From Chlorops oryzae (lineage: Eukaryota; Arthropoda; Insecta; Diptera; Chloropidae): DNA of 64,000 nucleotides. Below the pieces are notes generated by a model, which was not told where the DNA came from, made no database searches, and worked only from the letters and a program-made list of their open reading frames with translations. This document shows, in pieces, positions 47,345-59,724 of the stretch (position 1 is its first letter; each line of letters starts with the position of its first letter). The stretch spans positions 31,682,391 to 31,746,390 of the forward strand of contig CM035808.1 in assembly GCA_020466095.1 (NCBI GenBank), in the 5' to 3' direction. A program made the position numbers and the translations under genes.

Positions 47345-47380
47345 TATAAAATCAAAGCAACAGATACATTTTGTGCAGTT
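47345..47380 (+). promoter_or_regulatory. TATA-box promoter of the small Hsp gene
   Basis: TATAAAA at 47345-47351 lies 32 bases upstream of a CAGTTT initiator whose A is at 47377, the standard spacing. Placing the transcript start here puts the in-frame ATG at 47322 outside the mRNA and makes 47514 the first plausible start codon. Confidence 0.55.
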
Positions 47381-47513
47381 TATTCCAGACTACGAAAATC
47401 GAAGGACCTTCTGCGGCAAGAATTCCGCTAGCATCAAAATTTGCAAACATTTGCAAAAAAGAAAAAAGCAATACCGCAACTTCATCCTTATTAATTCGCC
47501 ATCTATTGGAGAC

Positions 47514-48074
47514 ATGTCACACCTTCCATTTTTTTTGGGCATGGACACGCATCCGCTGTACAGCAAGGATATTTTCCCAAATCGAATCTATCGTCGTCAG
47601 CATCCGCGTCTGCACGACCAACTCTTGGACTTGAGTACTTTGGGCATGATTGCCAATCTTGGAGCTCATGTTAGCCGACGCCACGATGAGCTAGCTCCCA
47701 TTTCAACCAGGCCGGATATTTTCGAAGCTCATATCGATGTGGGTCGTTTTCGTCCGGAAGAGCTTTCAGTGAAGATAATCAACGATCATGTTGTTGTGGA
47801 AGGGAAACATGACGAGCGCGAAGATGAACATCAAGGACTAATTTCGCGTCATTTCATACGACGTTATGAGCTTCCGCACGCATTCGATGCCGAAAGAATT
47901 GTTTCCACTCTGAGCGAAGATGGTGTGCTAACTGTACGTGTACCCAGACCCATGAGGGATAATGACTCCGGTGAAGTTGTTGTGCCCATACAGGTGCTTG
48001 GGGCACAGCATTTGTTTTTGAACAACGGACAGAAGAGCAACGAACCAAATGGTGAGGCAATAGACACAGAGTAA
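47514..48074 (+). CDS. Small heat-shock protein (alpha-crystallin domain)
   Basis: This intronless 186-aa protein belongs to the Hsp20/alpha-crystallin family, ATP-independent holdase chaperones that assemble into oligomers and keep unfolding clients soluble. The alpha-crystallin domain spans about residues 66-146 (from RPDIFEAHIDV to DGVLTVRVPRP). It contains the conserved arginine region SRHFIRRYELP at 111-121, matching the human CRYAB Arg120 area. A V-P-I-Q motif at about 157-160 is the C-terminal IXI-like segment. The N terminus MSHLPFF resembles other fly small Hsps. A longer in-frame start at 47322 would add 64 low-quality residues and lies upstream of the predicted TSS. It is convergent with su(r). 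I cannot assign a specific Drosophila orthologue. Confidence 0.93.
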   Translation: MSHLPFFLGMDTHPLYSKDIFPNRIYRRQHPRLHDQLLDLSTLGMIANLGAHVSRRHDELAPISTRPDIFEAHIDVGRFRPEELSVKIINDHVVVEGKHDEREDEHQGLISRHFIRRYELPHAFDAERIVSTLSEDGVLTVRVPRPMRDNDSGEVVVPIQVLGAQHLFLNNGQKSNEPNGEAIDTE

Positions 48075-48717
48075 ATATTTCTCTCTTGCTCAAAGCTGGA
48101 CCCACGCAGCGAGCATATTGGAATCGTGGAGTAGAGGACAGTGAAGTCCATAATATTAATCCCATATATGAGACTTATCAAAATATATTTACTATTTGCG
48201 ACTAAATTTAATATTTATAAAGATTAATTTTGCTCTGGAACAGAGTTAAGTTGAAGTAAAGTTTCGGTCATATTTTCGTCCTGGAGCATTGTCCATGGAC
48301 TCAAGCTCATTAATACAATTAAATTCTAGTATGCTAAGTTACATTCACACATATTTATATATCTATATTAATCCATTCAAATATAAACCGTAACATTTAT
48401 TCAAAACTATTTAAGACTAACAATATTCGAAAGGATATCCTTATACTTGAAGACTTGAAGACGAATTACGAAATCCTTTCAGCATTTTTGGCGATGCAAA
48501 AATCGATAAAGCGAAGCTGGGTATTTTATATTGTCTACATGTGCCTGTGATCTAATTGAATCTATTCGAACATTTCAGCCAAATTTTCGTGTTTTCTTCG
48601 AATTTTCTTTAAGAATAAAACATAGCAATCTATTTGGAAAATGGCTTGGATTTCTTCAGATATCATATTTAATCAGGCGACTGTTCTCCCGAACCCTTGA
48701 ACTCCTTCGCAAGCGTG
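48075..48717. other. Small Hsp 3' UTR and intergenic
   Basis: AT-rich sequence after the small Hsp stop. AATAAA near 48614 is one candidate poly(A) signal. No gene is recognised. Confidence 0.45.
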
Positions 48718-48725
48718 GTAATGAC

Positions 48726-48969
48726 CAGGGCTCAGATTTTTTTGACTTTTATAAATTTAAAGCATACTTTATGGAGCATAAATTTTGGTCAACTCACATA
48801 AAATTAAGATTCAAATCCATTTTTGACTTCAATATGAATTTTTTTGAAGTAAGAAAAGCGGTTTGAAGTTCAACTTCGCAAAACTTATTCGAAAAATGTT
48901 GGTAAGAAACATTTTTCGCCCCATAAAGTATGCTTTAAATTTATAAAAGTCAACAAAATCCGAGCCCTG
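48726..48969. mobile_element. hAT MITE, 244 bp, long terminal repeats
   Basis: Inverted repeats of about 50 bp start CAGGGCTCAGATTTT (left) and, on the other strand, CAGGGCTCGGATTTT (right). They are flanked by an exact 8-bp duplication GTAATGAC (48718-48725 and 48970-48977). The interior is non-coding. Confidence 0.93.
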
Positions 48970-48977
48970 GTAATGAC

Positions 48978-49670
48978 CCTCTTTGAGTCGCGCTTTTGTA
49001 AGTTGTTAAGTTCTTTATATTTATTTCACATTGTTATCAAGGGATTTCGGTAATTTCCCAAGGGTCCCGAATTGTTTTTACTGCCCTTAAAGCCCTTAGA
49101 TTCCTTCTTTTAGTAAATTTCAAAGGGTTCCCAATAAAGATTTGATGAGCATGATTATATACAAATTCATATATTCTTATCATGACAGGATCACCATAGA
49201 ATTGATACGTGTTTATGGAAAAGGGTTCGAAAGGAGAATCTTTTTCGCGGAGTCTAATAAATAACACATATAAAAATACTACCAGGTGTGAAATATCAGG
49301 GAAAAGTTCAGAGTTTCTTTTTTTTTTTTGAATCGAAATGAAGCCTTGAACATTTCCTTTGTTTTGCTCTATTCGTATCTCTCCAAAGGGCCCCAAAAAT
49401 ATGTTTACCGGGGCCCAAAGTTTTTTACTACGAGCCTGGAAGCCACCAGTGTTAATATGGGAAGCTTGAATTTTAGAACTCAATGAAAACTTTTTCTATT
49501 TGCACTTTTCAATACTTGATATATGTATGTATGTATATTTTCGAAGTGACACCATTGGCTTTAATGGGCTCAACTTTCTCACACTAAACATTTTTGAATC
49601 AATCGCTAATAAAAAAAAATATTTTACAAAATGTTTCATATTTTATCTCTCAACCTACGATGAAATCATC
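48978..49670. other. 3' flank of su(r), no gene
   Basis: Non-coding on both strands, and likely to contain the su(r) 3' UTR. The nearest minus-strand AATAAA is near 49020, which would imply a long UTR, so a variant signal may be used. An ORF of 148 aa (49037-49483, -) has no recognisable domain. Confidence 0.4.
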
Positions 49671-52600
49671 TTACTGGAACGGACTAAGCGCATGCGTATA
49701 GTATTCCTTTTCCTCACCCAATCCCCGTTTGATTACATGCGGTATCGCCTTGGGAACCATGCTGAAAGGGAGTTTTCCAATTCAGTTACTCAATAATTGA
49801 TTCATGCCGTAGCACTCACCTGATGCAATCGATGATGGGACAAACTGACACACAGAGCGTGCAGCCCGTACAGTCGTCGGTTACATGCGGCAAATGCGTT
49901 TCAGCATCGAACTCTATGGCTTGGTATCCTGAGTCAGCGCAGGTCATGTAACATTTTCCGCAATTTATGCAGAGGTCCTGAAATTGAAAATTTACCGATA
50001 CAGATTTAATAGAATTTTCCTTGATGCCTCAACCAAGTCCCTTACATCGTCGATCAGTGCGACTTTTTGCAATTTGTTGTCTAAGCTTTTGTAGGTTCCA
50101 ATATTGGGTAAGGCTCTGCCAATAACATCAGCGACCCTGGGAGCAGGATTAGGAGAATGAGCAGTGTTGCCATTAGTAACGTTGGCACTGCCATTTTGTA
50201 GTTGGGTCTCATCTAATTTCCACATCGGTCCTTTATCTTGACGTAATGCCGCAATTTTTTCCTCGCGTTCTTTAAGGAATGGTCCAAAGAAACCGAGAGT
50301 CTATGCAAAGATCGAACATTGTAATCGAAAGTAAGTTCGAAATCCGATCAAATTTACCTTGTTACCCTCGCCAGTTAAATGTAGAACTGGCTTGCCCTTT
50401 TGGTGCTTTGGCGTTGGTGGTGACTGACCGTCCCAGAATTGTGAATTTCTTGGCGGCGGATTAGCTTTTAAGTAGAGCAATGCTTTCAGACTGGTACAGT
50501 AATCATCGATCAATGTGAAGTCCTGGTTTTGCACAGACGAACAAACTTGCAGTACCGTAGCTCCAGCGTGAAGGAATTGAAGAGCCACTTCTCCCGAATC
50601 AATGCCGCCAATGCCGAGAATCGGGAAACCTGGTAGTTTATTTGCTATCGAAGAGATTGCGCGAAGAGCCATGGGACGTGTTGCGTTGCCCGATACACCT
50701 CCGTAGGTGGTCTTATTCTTGGCGCCAACGGCAGGCCATGGCGTTGCGTCTGCTTTTAAACTCATTAAGCCCTGAACGGTGTTGATGGCAGAGACACCAT
50801 CGGCACCTCCACGCTGTGCAGCCATTGCAATACTTACGATATCGGTTATATTTGGAGTGAGCTTGATGAAGAATGGTATCTTAACCGCGTTGCGAACCCA
50901 TTTTGATATATTCTCAACCAAGACGGGATCTTGTCCGCAAGCCAAACCCATACCGGATTCGCCCATACCATGCGGACACGATAAATTCAATTCAAGTGCA
51001 TCGGAGCCACAGGCGACGGCCTTCGTTGCCATCTCAACCCAGTCCTCTTCGATGTACTGGCACATGATACTGGCAATGATGATTTTTTCGGGGAAATCCT
51101 TCTTCAGTTCGGCTATCGAACGGAACCAGTACTCAGCTCGCTTTTCCGAAATCAATTCAATGTTAAGAAAAGCTCCCTGCTGTGGACCGTAGTTATAGCC
51201 GGACGTTGTGCCACGCACAATGCGTGGTGACACATTGGTCACCAAATCCTTATCTAAACCAAATGTCTTCGTCACAACGAAACCCCAACCCTGTTCAAAT
51301 GCTCTACGGATCATAGCCGCACTAGTGGTCGGAGGAGCTGATGCCAGTCCGAATGGATTCTCAAATTTCAGGCCACACATTTCCACAGAGATGTCAACGT
51401 TATCTATGTCAGTGTAAAAGAGTGGCAACTCCGCTGGCGTATCCAATGGCATGCCTTGCAAATGGCAGTGAATGCTCCAGGCAGCAATTTTACCATCATT
51501 GACTGACTCCACCGTGGTATCGGCTGTACCCGCCAAGTCTCCACCGCAAAATACCTGAGGGACTGAGCTTTGCAGAGTTTTATGATTTATTTTTGGTAGA
51601 TTCCATTTATCCAGCTCTAATGGCTTCATTGCATCGAGTATTTCCGGATTATAAAGCCCTGACCCGAAGGCAGAAATAATAAAATTCGCCTTGAGGCGTG
51701 TTGTTTGTTCCTCATCCTCAATCCATTCGTCGTGCTCGTTTTGCTCCGTTCGGCAGAATTCCATGCCGCAGATCTATAGATATTTGATTTAATTCTAGTC
51801 TGAATTTGAATAGAGGACCTTTTCCCTGTTTGTGCCTACCTTGTTGTCTTTCACAATAACTTGACGTGGTGACAAGAAAGGAAGGAATTCGCATTTCTCT
51901 TCACGAGCCAGCTCGACCTCTTCTGGAACGGCACGAATTCCGGAGCTACCTTTGCGGAAAACCACAAAAACTCGCTTCGCTCCACACCGAAGTGCCGACG
52001 TAGCACAATCGAAGGCAGTGTCCCCGGCACCCAAGACAATAACATTTCCATACAGCTCGGGTAATGCTTGACTGGCCTTACAAGCGCAAAGCCCCGGCTT
52101 GGAGCCGTCCGCTACCTTCGGCAGGAAGCTCTTCGAAGTAAAGAAGCCCATTTCTTCATTCAAACCCTTGAAAATTGGATCCAATTTGGGTTCAGGCAGA
52201 CCAATGCCTAGAAAAACTGCATCATGCCCAGAAGAAAGTAGACTCTACAAGGAATAAATGATGTCGTTGACGTTATTTTGATCGACTCAACTCACCTCTA
52301 TGGTCAAATCTTTAACAGATAACGCCCGATTTGTTGCCAAACGCACACCAAGGTTCCTCACCAAGTCAATCTCAAAATTTACAACATCCACTGGCAAACG
52401 ATATTGAGGAATTTCCGATGAACTAAGGCCACCAAAATAAGTCCGCTTCTCATAAATTGTAATATCCTTGTAGCCGAGACGACCCAAAAAAGTGGCACAC
52501 GACAATGAGGCGGGTCCACCGCCGAGTAGCGCGATCTTCTTGTTTGGACTCTTCAACGGCTTAACGTTCGGCGGTACAATCTGCCGTATTCCCATTTGCT

Positions 52601-53228
52601 TGAAAACGTCAGTGGCAAACTGTTGCAGTCCTCCAATATTGATAGGTCCTTCTTCGGAAGCTTGCAAGTTGCAACCACCAACGCACAAGTCACTCGTTGG
52701 ACACACCATCCCGCATGTCAATCCCAATGGATTATCGGAGAAAATCGCCTTCGCAGCACCGTAGTGATTCTTGTTGGCAATGCTGGTTATAAAGCTCTTT
52801 ATATCCAGCTGGGTTGGGCAGGACTTTTGGCATGGTGCATCCGCACATTTAAGACAGCGTGCAGCCTCCCTTAGCGCTCCCCTTTCCGACAGTGTTGTAT
52901 GCTTAATGTCCTCGAAGTCGTTCTGCAATTTTGGGCCTGCCTAAAAAAAAAAAATACCGCAGGAGTTCAAAGCCATGAAATTTGGATGAGATATTCAAAA
53001 TTTTCTCACTGTGCAAGCACGATCGGGATTGCGTTTCCAATGCTTCTTATTGACCTTTGTATCGGCTGTCGGTACAACAGTGCAATTGGTCTTAACACGG
53101 GGATTAAGGGTCAAAAGACTCTTTCGGAGAAACAAGAGATTACAATTTTACAGCGTCAAGTTGGATGTTTGCTTTAGACTCACCTCGATATCGGGAATCT
53201 CTTTACTCAAAAGTGCTGGAGGACTCAT
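49671..53228 (-). CDS. Dihydropyrimidine dehydrogenase (su(r) orthologue)
   Basis: Eight coding exons on the minus strand are 53228-53184, 53120-53010, 52940-52296, 52244-51840, 51773-50358, 50300-50046, 49977-49820 and 49761-49671. They encode 1041 aa, close to other animal enzymes. The enzyme uses NADPH to reduce uracil and thymine in the first step of pyrimidine catabolism. N-terminal Fe-S ligands C81, C84, C89, C93, C132, C138, C142 and Q158 are intact. FAD ([10 protein letters not shown]) and NADPH ([11 protein letters not shown]) folds follow. The TIM-barrel FMN domain holds the catalytic loop [11 protein letters not shown] (Cys 668). C962-C972 and C995-C1005 bind two 4Fe-4S clusters. 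All junctions keep frame. The last exon gives a divergent C-terminal tail after DCISMVP. AAATATTTCAG just before the ATG suggests a 5' UTR intron. Confidence 0.97.
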
Positions 53229-54381
53229 TGCGATTTCTCCGATCTGAAATATTTTTGAATTTTAAAGACTCGAGTTTTATTTTGGATTAAGTTCTCAAAT
53301 CTCTATTAACTTGGAAGACCTTATCACGATAAAAAGACGCTTATCTAAGAAAAGCCGTGGTTATTTTTTTATAACTGTTTTCGGTAGTCAGGCGAGCCTG
53401 ATAGTACCCGATACAAAACAATTACTGGGTACTGTTGGTCACAACGGCCACTAAAAAAAAAGTCCACTAAGGCAAGCTATTTAGGGTATTTTCATTAGCA
53501 TGAAAAAACCTCATAAGACGACTTTTGTTCAATTCCTTGAAAAGTTTTAATGAAAGACATTTTCTAACTATTGTAAGCAATGGCTTTAGAATATCCACCA
53601 CAATATTTCGGAAATTTGAGATATTCGAGCAGATTTTGTTATCTTTCTAAGGGATCCTTGTCCTGGAATTACCATTAAAATTTGCCGAATTTCATCAAGA
53701 TAGCTCAACGTTCGAATACACTGCCTATATTTTAAAATCTTATCTTTGGAAAATAAATGGATACCATTTTTAATGATCAGCTTCCCCGAATTAGTTTAAA
53801 AAATGTCTTTCAACTATACCGGTTTTTTTTTTTTAATCTTTATGTTCAAAAACTGCATACAAAGATACAAGCAGATATCGTGAATCTCGAATGGTTCTGA
53901 TCGTTATACACGTGTGCAGAAATCCGGTTGCCTATAGATACTGTTGCCACTTAGATACTGTTATCGAAATTCCACAGCCTTCATTGTTTACATATAAACC
54001 AGATCATTATCATGACCATAAGTCACCTACCTGTCTCGTAAAAATTTCTCTTAAAAACCTCTCAGAGAACATATAATTACAGCTGTTTTCTTGTCGACCG
54101 GCTGATCGTTGTTTGTTGTGGTAATGCCTCAGCCTACTTGAGTACCGTTATCACCACGATCGAATAAAACTCAGGCACACTCACCGAATATGCGTTCTAG
54201 AACCCATGAAGTTTCTAAGGTCACACGAATTCATTTTCAGCCTCCCCCCGTGTTTCTCGGTCTAGGTTATATCAATAAATTTAATCAAGAAGAGAATTCG
54301 ACTTAATCAACAAATCCGCCTTTTCAGCGTTTAGACTATCGCGTGGCTTGAAACTTGTACGGAAATCATAGGCACAGATAA
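53229..54381. other. Upstream of su(r); probable 5' UTR intron and exon
   Basis: On the minus strand an acceptor (ATTTCAG) lies 16 bases before the su(r) ATG. Good donors occur upstream at 54184 (GTGAGTGTG) and near 54033 (CAG/GTAGGT), so a non-coding first exon probably lies around 54030-54300. No Inr/DPE pair is certain. The rest is non-coding. Confidence 0.4.
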
Positions 54382-55476
54382 CACTGCTCAACAATAAAAT
54401 TGCCTTTGATTTGAAACCAATTTTTTTTTGTAGTATTTGTTTCGCTGAATCTCAATATATGCGTAAAACTTGAAAGTTAGCTCGCGTTTTTTAAATTTCC
54501 GCTAAGAAAGGTTTTGCGAATTTTTTTCAATATTTTTAAGTCGTAGCCCCATTTTTGTTCGACCGTTTCAAAAAAACTTTAATTTATATGAAAGAAGAGT
54601 AAAAATACAACATATTCCTCATACATATGGATGAAATCGGTTCAACAGTTTAGGCGCTATAGGTCGATAAAGGCGAGAATTTTATGAAATTTTTAACAAT
54701 TTTGTACAAAAACTTGATTTCAAACCCATATAATTTCCGAAAAAGATCCGTATTCAAGTTCAGGCTATCTTAAGTATAGTAGTGGAATTCTAAGAGCATT
54801 TCAAGACCACGAAAAAAAAAAATCCGATGGGTGGTTTATATTTAAATTGGATTTTTAGAAAAAATTAGACACCTTTTTTACGCCGGAAAATATGCCACAC
54901 ATTTTTTTTATATAAATATAACTTAAAGACAGAAATCAAAAAAAAATTGTGGCATATTTTCCGGCGTAAAAAAAGTCGTCTAATTTTTTCTAAAAATCCA
55001 ATTTAAATATAAACCGCCCATCGGATTTTTTTTTTCGTGGTCTTGAAATGCTCTTAGAGTTCCACTACTTTACTTAAGATAGCCTGAACTTGAATACCGG
55101 ATCTTTTTCGGAAATTATATGGGTTTGAAATCAAGTTTTTGTACAAAATTGTTAAAATTTTCATAAAATTCTCGCCTTTATCGACCTATAGCGCCTAAAC
55201 TGTTGAACCGATTTCATCCATATGTATGAGGAATATGTTGTATTTTTACTCTTCTTTCATATAAATTAAAGTTTTTTTGAAACGGTCGAACGAAAATGGG
55301 GCTACGACTTAAAAATATTGACAAAAATTCGCAAAACCTTTCTTAGCGGATATTTAAAAAACGCGAGCTAACTTTCAAATTTTACGCAAATATTGAAATT
55401 CAGCGAAACAAATACTACAAAAAAAAATTGGTTTCAAGTCAAAGGCACGCAAAAAGTTCGATTTTGTTGTGCAGTG
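54382..55476. mobile_element. Foldback element, 1.1 kb, CACTG ends
   Basis: The arms of about 510 bases are near-perfect inverted repeats around a central loop of about 45 bases at 54900-54945. The ends are CACTGCTCAACAA (left) and, on the other strand, CACTGCACAACAA. Both are flanked by TAA (54379-54381, 55477-55479). A CACTR terminus with a 3-bp duplication fits the CMC (CACTA/Chapaev-type) group, though TA-target families are possible. No transposase is encoded. Confidence 0.88.
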
Positions 55477-55479
55477 TAA

Positions 55480-57160
55480 TCTAATTGGGAGACTGACGCA
55501 GCGAATTATCTCTAACATTACTTGCTTTTTCTATTGGAATATTTCAAATATATAAAGATTTTTGAGAGAATATCAAAATATTGAATGAGTGACGGCAGCT
55601 CACACCCACCAATCCACTTCGATATCTTGAAGCATAGCTTGAATAGAACTTATCATTTTATGAGACCATATGAACGGAATAAATTTGTTTAATCTCAGCA
55701 ATTTTCCTTATCTAACACTTTTTGACTATTTTCAATAAAAATTTTCGATTAATTTTAAAGATCGAATCTGACATTCGTCTTGATAAACGAAAAGAATCGA
55801 AGCGAAGTACAATGGGAGTGCCGAAAATTATATAATCTTTAATGATTGTTGGAGATCACTTAAGTCCAGCTATAGATCTATGTGCCCATAAAAAAAAAAA
55901 AATAATAATAATAAAAAAATTAATATTCAACTCACCCAATCGCTCGAGCTGTAGAGTGAACGAAGCTGCGAAAAACTTTTAAAAATTTAATTTTGTTCTT
56001 CAGTACGCTTTGGAATTTTTCAAATGAATTATTTGCGTTTTATTGGCTTCGCAAGTGTTACGCGAAACGAAAGAATAGTTTGGTCTCCGCCCTGGAAGCG
56101 CCAAAATTCAACTGAAAGCCGAACGAGATTGCTACTTCATATGGCTAGCAAGAAAAATTGAAAAACTTATCAGACGAGCGGTTATCAGCGTTCAGAACGA
56201 TCGTCGATTGATGCAGAGCGATAGAAGAGAATCTATATTTTATTTCGATCTCTTAAATATTATAGTTTCTCATACTGGGGTTGATCAAAAAGTAATCGGC
56301 TCCCAACGGCGCAAATACATTTCTTAAATGATTACCAGTAATTATGCCAGCTGCGAAGGTAATCTATTAAATGGAAGCTTTCGGTAGTGTATTTTTGTGG
56401 GCGCTTAGCTAACATAACAAATGACAATGATATTCGGAAATCTAAACATCTTGTGGCCCTAAAGTGTTCCCATATATGGGAATATATATACCAATATATA
56501 TAGAAAGGAGATGAGGATGAATAAACCCTCAAGAAATATTGGGAAACGTTGCACAACAAGCCGGGTATAAATTTTATACAGAAAAAGAGAAATGCGACGT
56601 GATTAAAATAACAATACTGGAGAAGTTACGAGTTCCTCGCAAAATAGGGAGTACGCAAGACAGCAGGGGAGGCAAGTTCCAAAAATATTGGGGGCGGCAA
56701 AAAAAACTTTTATGCAGAGAACAATACGCAGTGTTTAGTAGATGTCAAATATTGAAAAAGTGCAGTATATCTACTGCAATTGGAATAAAGTTCTAACCCT
56801 TCTCGGAAAGGGAAAGATATCGATACTTATAGATACATATTTTGGTTGGAGGAGGTTGGAACCAGTGTTCGGAGAATTCTGCACGAATGTGAAAAGTGGA
56901 GTGGCATAGGCGGGTAATTTGGAATTACCGACCTTAAAAGTTGTAGTAAATTAGTTAAGAAATATGAAAGATGATTAATCTCAGATGAATTATGGGGACT
57001 GCAGAATAAAAGTGTGATATTCTAGAATATCTTTACAAAATTTTCAAATATTTTTTTCAGTTGCCGAAATATTGGGGGGCATGGCCACTCCAATAAAATT
57101 TTTGGAGGGGCAAAAAGTGTCTTTCCCTCCCCCCTAGTTGCCGCGCCTGCAAGACAGATT
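55480..57160. other. Intergenic with transposon debris
   Basis: GGTTGATCAAAAAGTAATCGG at 56279 resembles a mariner-type terminus without a partner. At 56700-56802 the string GCAGTATATCTACTGCAATT, followed by AAGTTCTAACCCT, is a decayed right end of the 27715 hAT family. No gene is recognised. Confidence 0.45.
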
Positions 57161-59168
57161 ATGATAAACTGCACGAAAAGAGTCGGAAAACGTTTTGAGA
57201 CGGCGCTATTGTGGAAGTATTGCCCGCCATCCTTACCATCCAGTTATGAAATGGCTGAGAAGAGGTTGCTCGGTATTGAAAGAAAAATGTCAAACAATCC
57301 TCAATATGCTGTCAAGTATAAAATGGAAATGGATAAATATTTTCAAAAAGGATACACACGTATACTTACTGACAAGGAAGTTCGAGACCATTCTATGCCA
57401 GTTACCTCATTTTGGAGTTCAGACTCCACACAAACCGGATATGTTGAGGATCGTTTTTGACGCTGCAGCGGAAGTAAATGGAACATCATTGAATTCGGCC
57501 TTAGCCAAGGGACCCGAGCAAGCTAAATCGTTGGTTACCATTTTATTTAAATTTCGTCAGGGTAAAGTCGCGGTTGCAGCCGATGTTCGGGAAATGTTTT
57601 CACAAATTAAAATACGTGAAGCAGATTTGAATGCACAACGGTTTTTGTGGAGAAGTGGAGATCAGAATCAGCCTATCCAACATTGCCAGATGACGTCCAT
57701 GATCTTTGGTGTGGTGCAGCTTGTTCTCCATGTTGCGCAGAATACGTAAAGAACAAAAACGTTGAGGATTTCAGAGAAAGATGTGAGGAAGCGGTCAATG
57801 ATATAAAAATTTTCATTATGTGGACGATCTTGTTTGCAGCTTCGACAACGTGACAGAAGCTGAAGAAATTTGTCGGGACGTGCTGTATATTCACCAAAGA
57901 GCAGGGTTCGAAATTCGAAATTTTTTGTCAAATTTTAAAAGTCTAGAAATGGTATTAAATGGTTCCGAGATAGAAGCTGTCGACAGTGTCAATATGGAAA
58001 AACAGTCAAGCATAGAGAAAATATTGGGAATGTTCTGGAATCCAGAATTGGATACCTTTGAATTTCGAACTAAATTTCATCGTGTTTCGTCAAGAGTTTT
58101 GGATGGAGAATTTCCGCCTACGAAGCGAGAATTGGGCAGGAGGCATGGAAATCTGGAATTGGTTGGGACGAAGCAATTCTACCTAGTTTGTGCAAGAAGT
58201 GGAAAGTTTGGTGGACTGAGTTCTCGAAGGCCAGCAACTTCAGAGTGCCACGATGTTACTCGGTATACTTTCGCAATAGCAAGACCATTCAACTGCATGT
58301 GTTCGTCGATGCTAGTCAACTGGCCTACGCTGCAGTTGCATATTTTCGACTTCCTTCTGGCGAAGTTTTGTTTATTGCCGCTAAAACGAGAACGGCGCCA
58401 AAGAAAATGCTTTCTACTCTCCGCTTGGAGCTCCAGTCAGCTGTTTTGGGACTCCGTCTCAGCAAAACCATCGTCAAGGCCCATGACGTGAAGGTGGATT
58501 CGACAACATTTTGGTCCGACTCCAAGACGGTGATCGAGTGGATACATTCAACTAATCGAAAATACAAGGTTTTTGTGGGCCACAGAGTCGCCGAGATTCT
58601 ACGTGATTCTCAACCTTCACAGTGGCGATGGATTTCGACAGACAATAACCCTGCCGATGATGCCACACGACCGTCATCCAATCCAAAAATTAACAGTCTT
58701 AGCCGATGGATAACCGGACCGGAATTCTTACGTGGCCCCGAAGTGAACTGGCCAGACAGCATCATTCCCCAAACACAGGAAATCCTTTCAGAGGAAATCA
58801 AGCCAATTCTCTTGATGCGTGATTTGGTGAGTAAATCGCCTATTAAATTCGAGTCTTTTTCTTGTTATTGCAGGCTGCTGAGAACAACCGCTTGGTGCTA
58901 TAGATTTGTCAGAAATTGTCAAGGTAGGCAAAAGGAGAAAGGACCTTTAACAGCATTGGAGGTTGCAGCAGCTGAAATTCAAATTTGTAAATTGGTGCAA
59001 ACTGAGTGCTTTGGCGACGAGATCATGCGTTTGAGAAACAACAAACCAGTATTGAAGAGTAGTGTTCTATTCAGCCTTTCACCCTATTTGGAAACAGATG
59101 GCTTAAAGGAAAAATTCGAATTACTCAAAAAACACGCCAAAGCATATACCCCCTGTGTACCTATGTAA
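57161..59168 (+). pseudogene. BEL/Pao retrotransposon pol fragment, frameshifted
   Basis: Successive open segments in changing frames encode parts of a BEL/Pao polyprotein. A pre-RT stretch (57161 to about 57436) is followed by RT motifs (FDAAAEVNG, VREMFSQI; about 57437-57690). The YVDD catalytic box lies near 57817 in another frame. An RNase H region comes last (58188-59168; HVFVDAS, LRLELQSA, FWSDSKTV). At least three frame changes separate them. Gag, protease, most of integrase and both LTRs are absent, so the copy is dead. The right end merges into a duplicated block at 59103. Confidence 0.88.
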
Positions 59169-59724
59169 ATATGAACTTTAGTGCAAAATGATTTGAGTTG
59201 TTCCTTTTAGTTGTTTTTTTTTTTTTTTTAATAAAGCACAGACTTTCTGAAACATAATTTGACTCTTTTTAACGCTTCTAATTGTAAATTAAGGTCATTT
59301 TTTGTAGGTACCTACTTTAACGAGAATTCCGGTTTAACGAGACATGCTGACAACGATGGAGCTCGTTAAAGTGAGAAACCGCTGTACTTAGCTTGGCGCA
59401 ACGGGCAGCAGCGTGGTTGGTGTAAGTTCTAGGAGTTTCAGCGCACTAAGATCTGGGTGCAAAGAAGGAGCTGCAACACTTATTGATAGAGACATTTAAG
59501 CAGAGCATTTCATTAACCAATTTCTACACTGCTCTTATTAGTTTGACATAAAGAAAAACAATGCCAACCTCTTTCTTATTATTGGCTTAAAAGAAAATAT
59601 TTAAATTTAGTCCTCAAAAGTATGTGTAGCAATATTATGGGAAATCTGTTCATTCTAGTCAGGGCTTTTTGGAATTGAGTCGATCTTTCTCAAGCCTAAA
59701 TTATGCTTAGTTTGTAAATGATTA
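59103..59724. repeat. Duplicated block, copy A (622 bp)
   Basis: It shares near-identity with 62563-63181, starting TTAAAGGAAAAATTCGAATT and ending at GTAAATGATTA. It includes the last 22 codons of the BEL/Pao frame, a T tract, a TTTAACGAGAATTCCGGTTT segment typical of pogo-like ends, and a dispersed TATG-type motif. Differences are a few substitutions and single-base indels. Confidence 0.93.

Noticed and set aside
47322..47513. N-terminal extension of the small Hsp ORF
   Set aside because: Composition is that of spacer DNA, family members start near MSxxPF, and TATA/Inr signals lie downstream of the first ATG.
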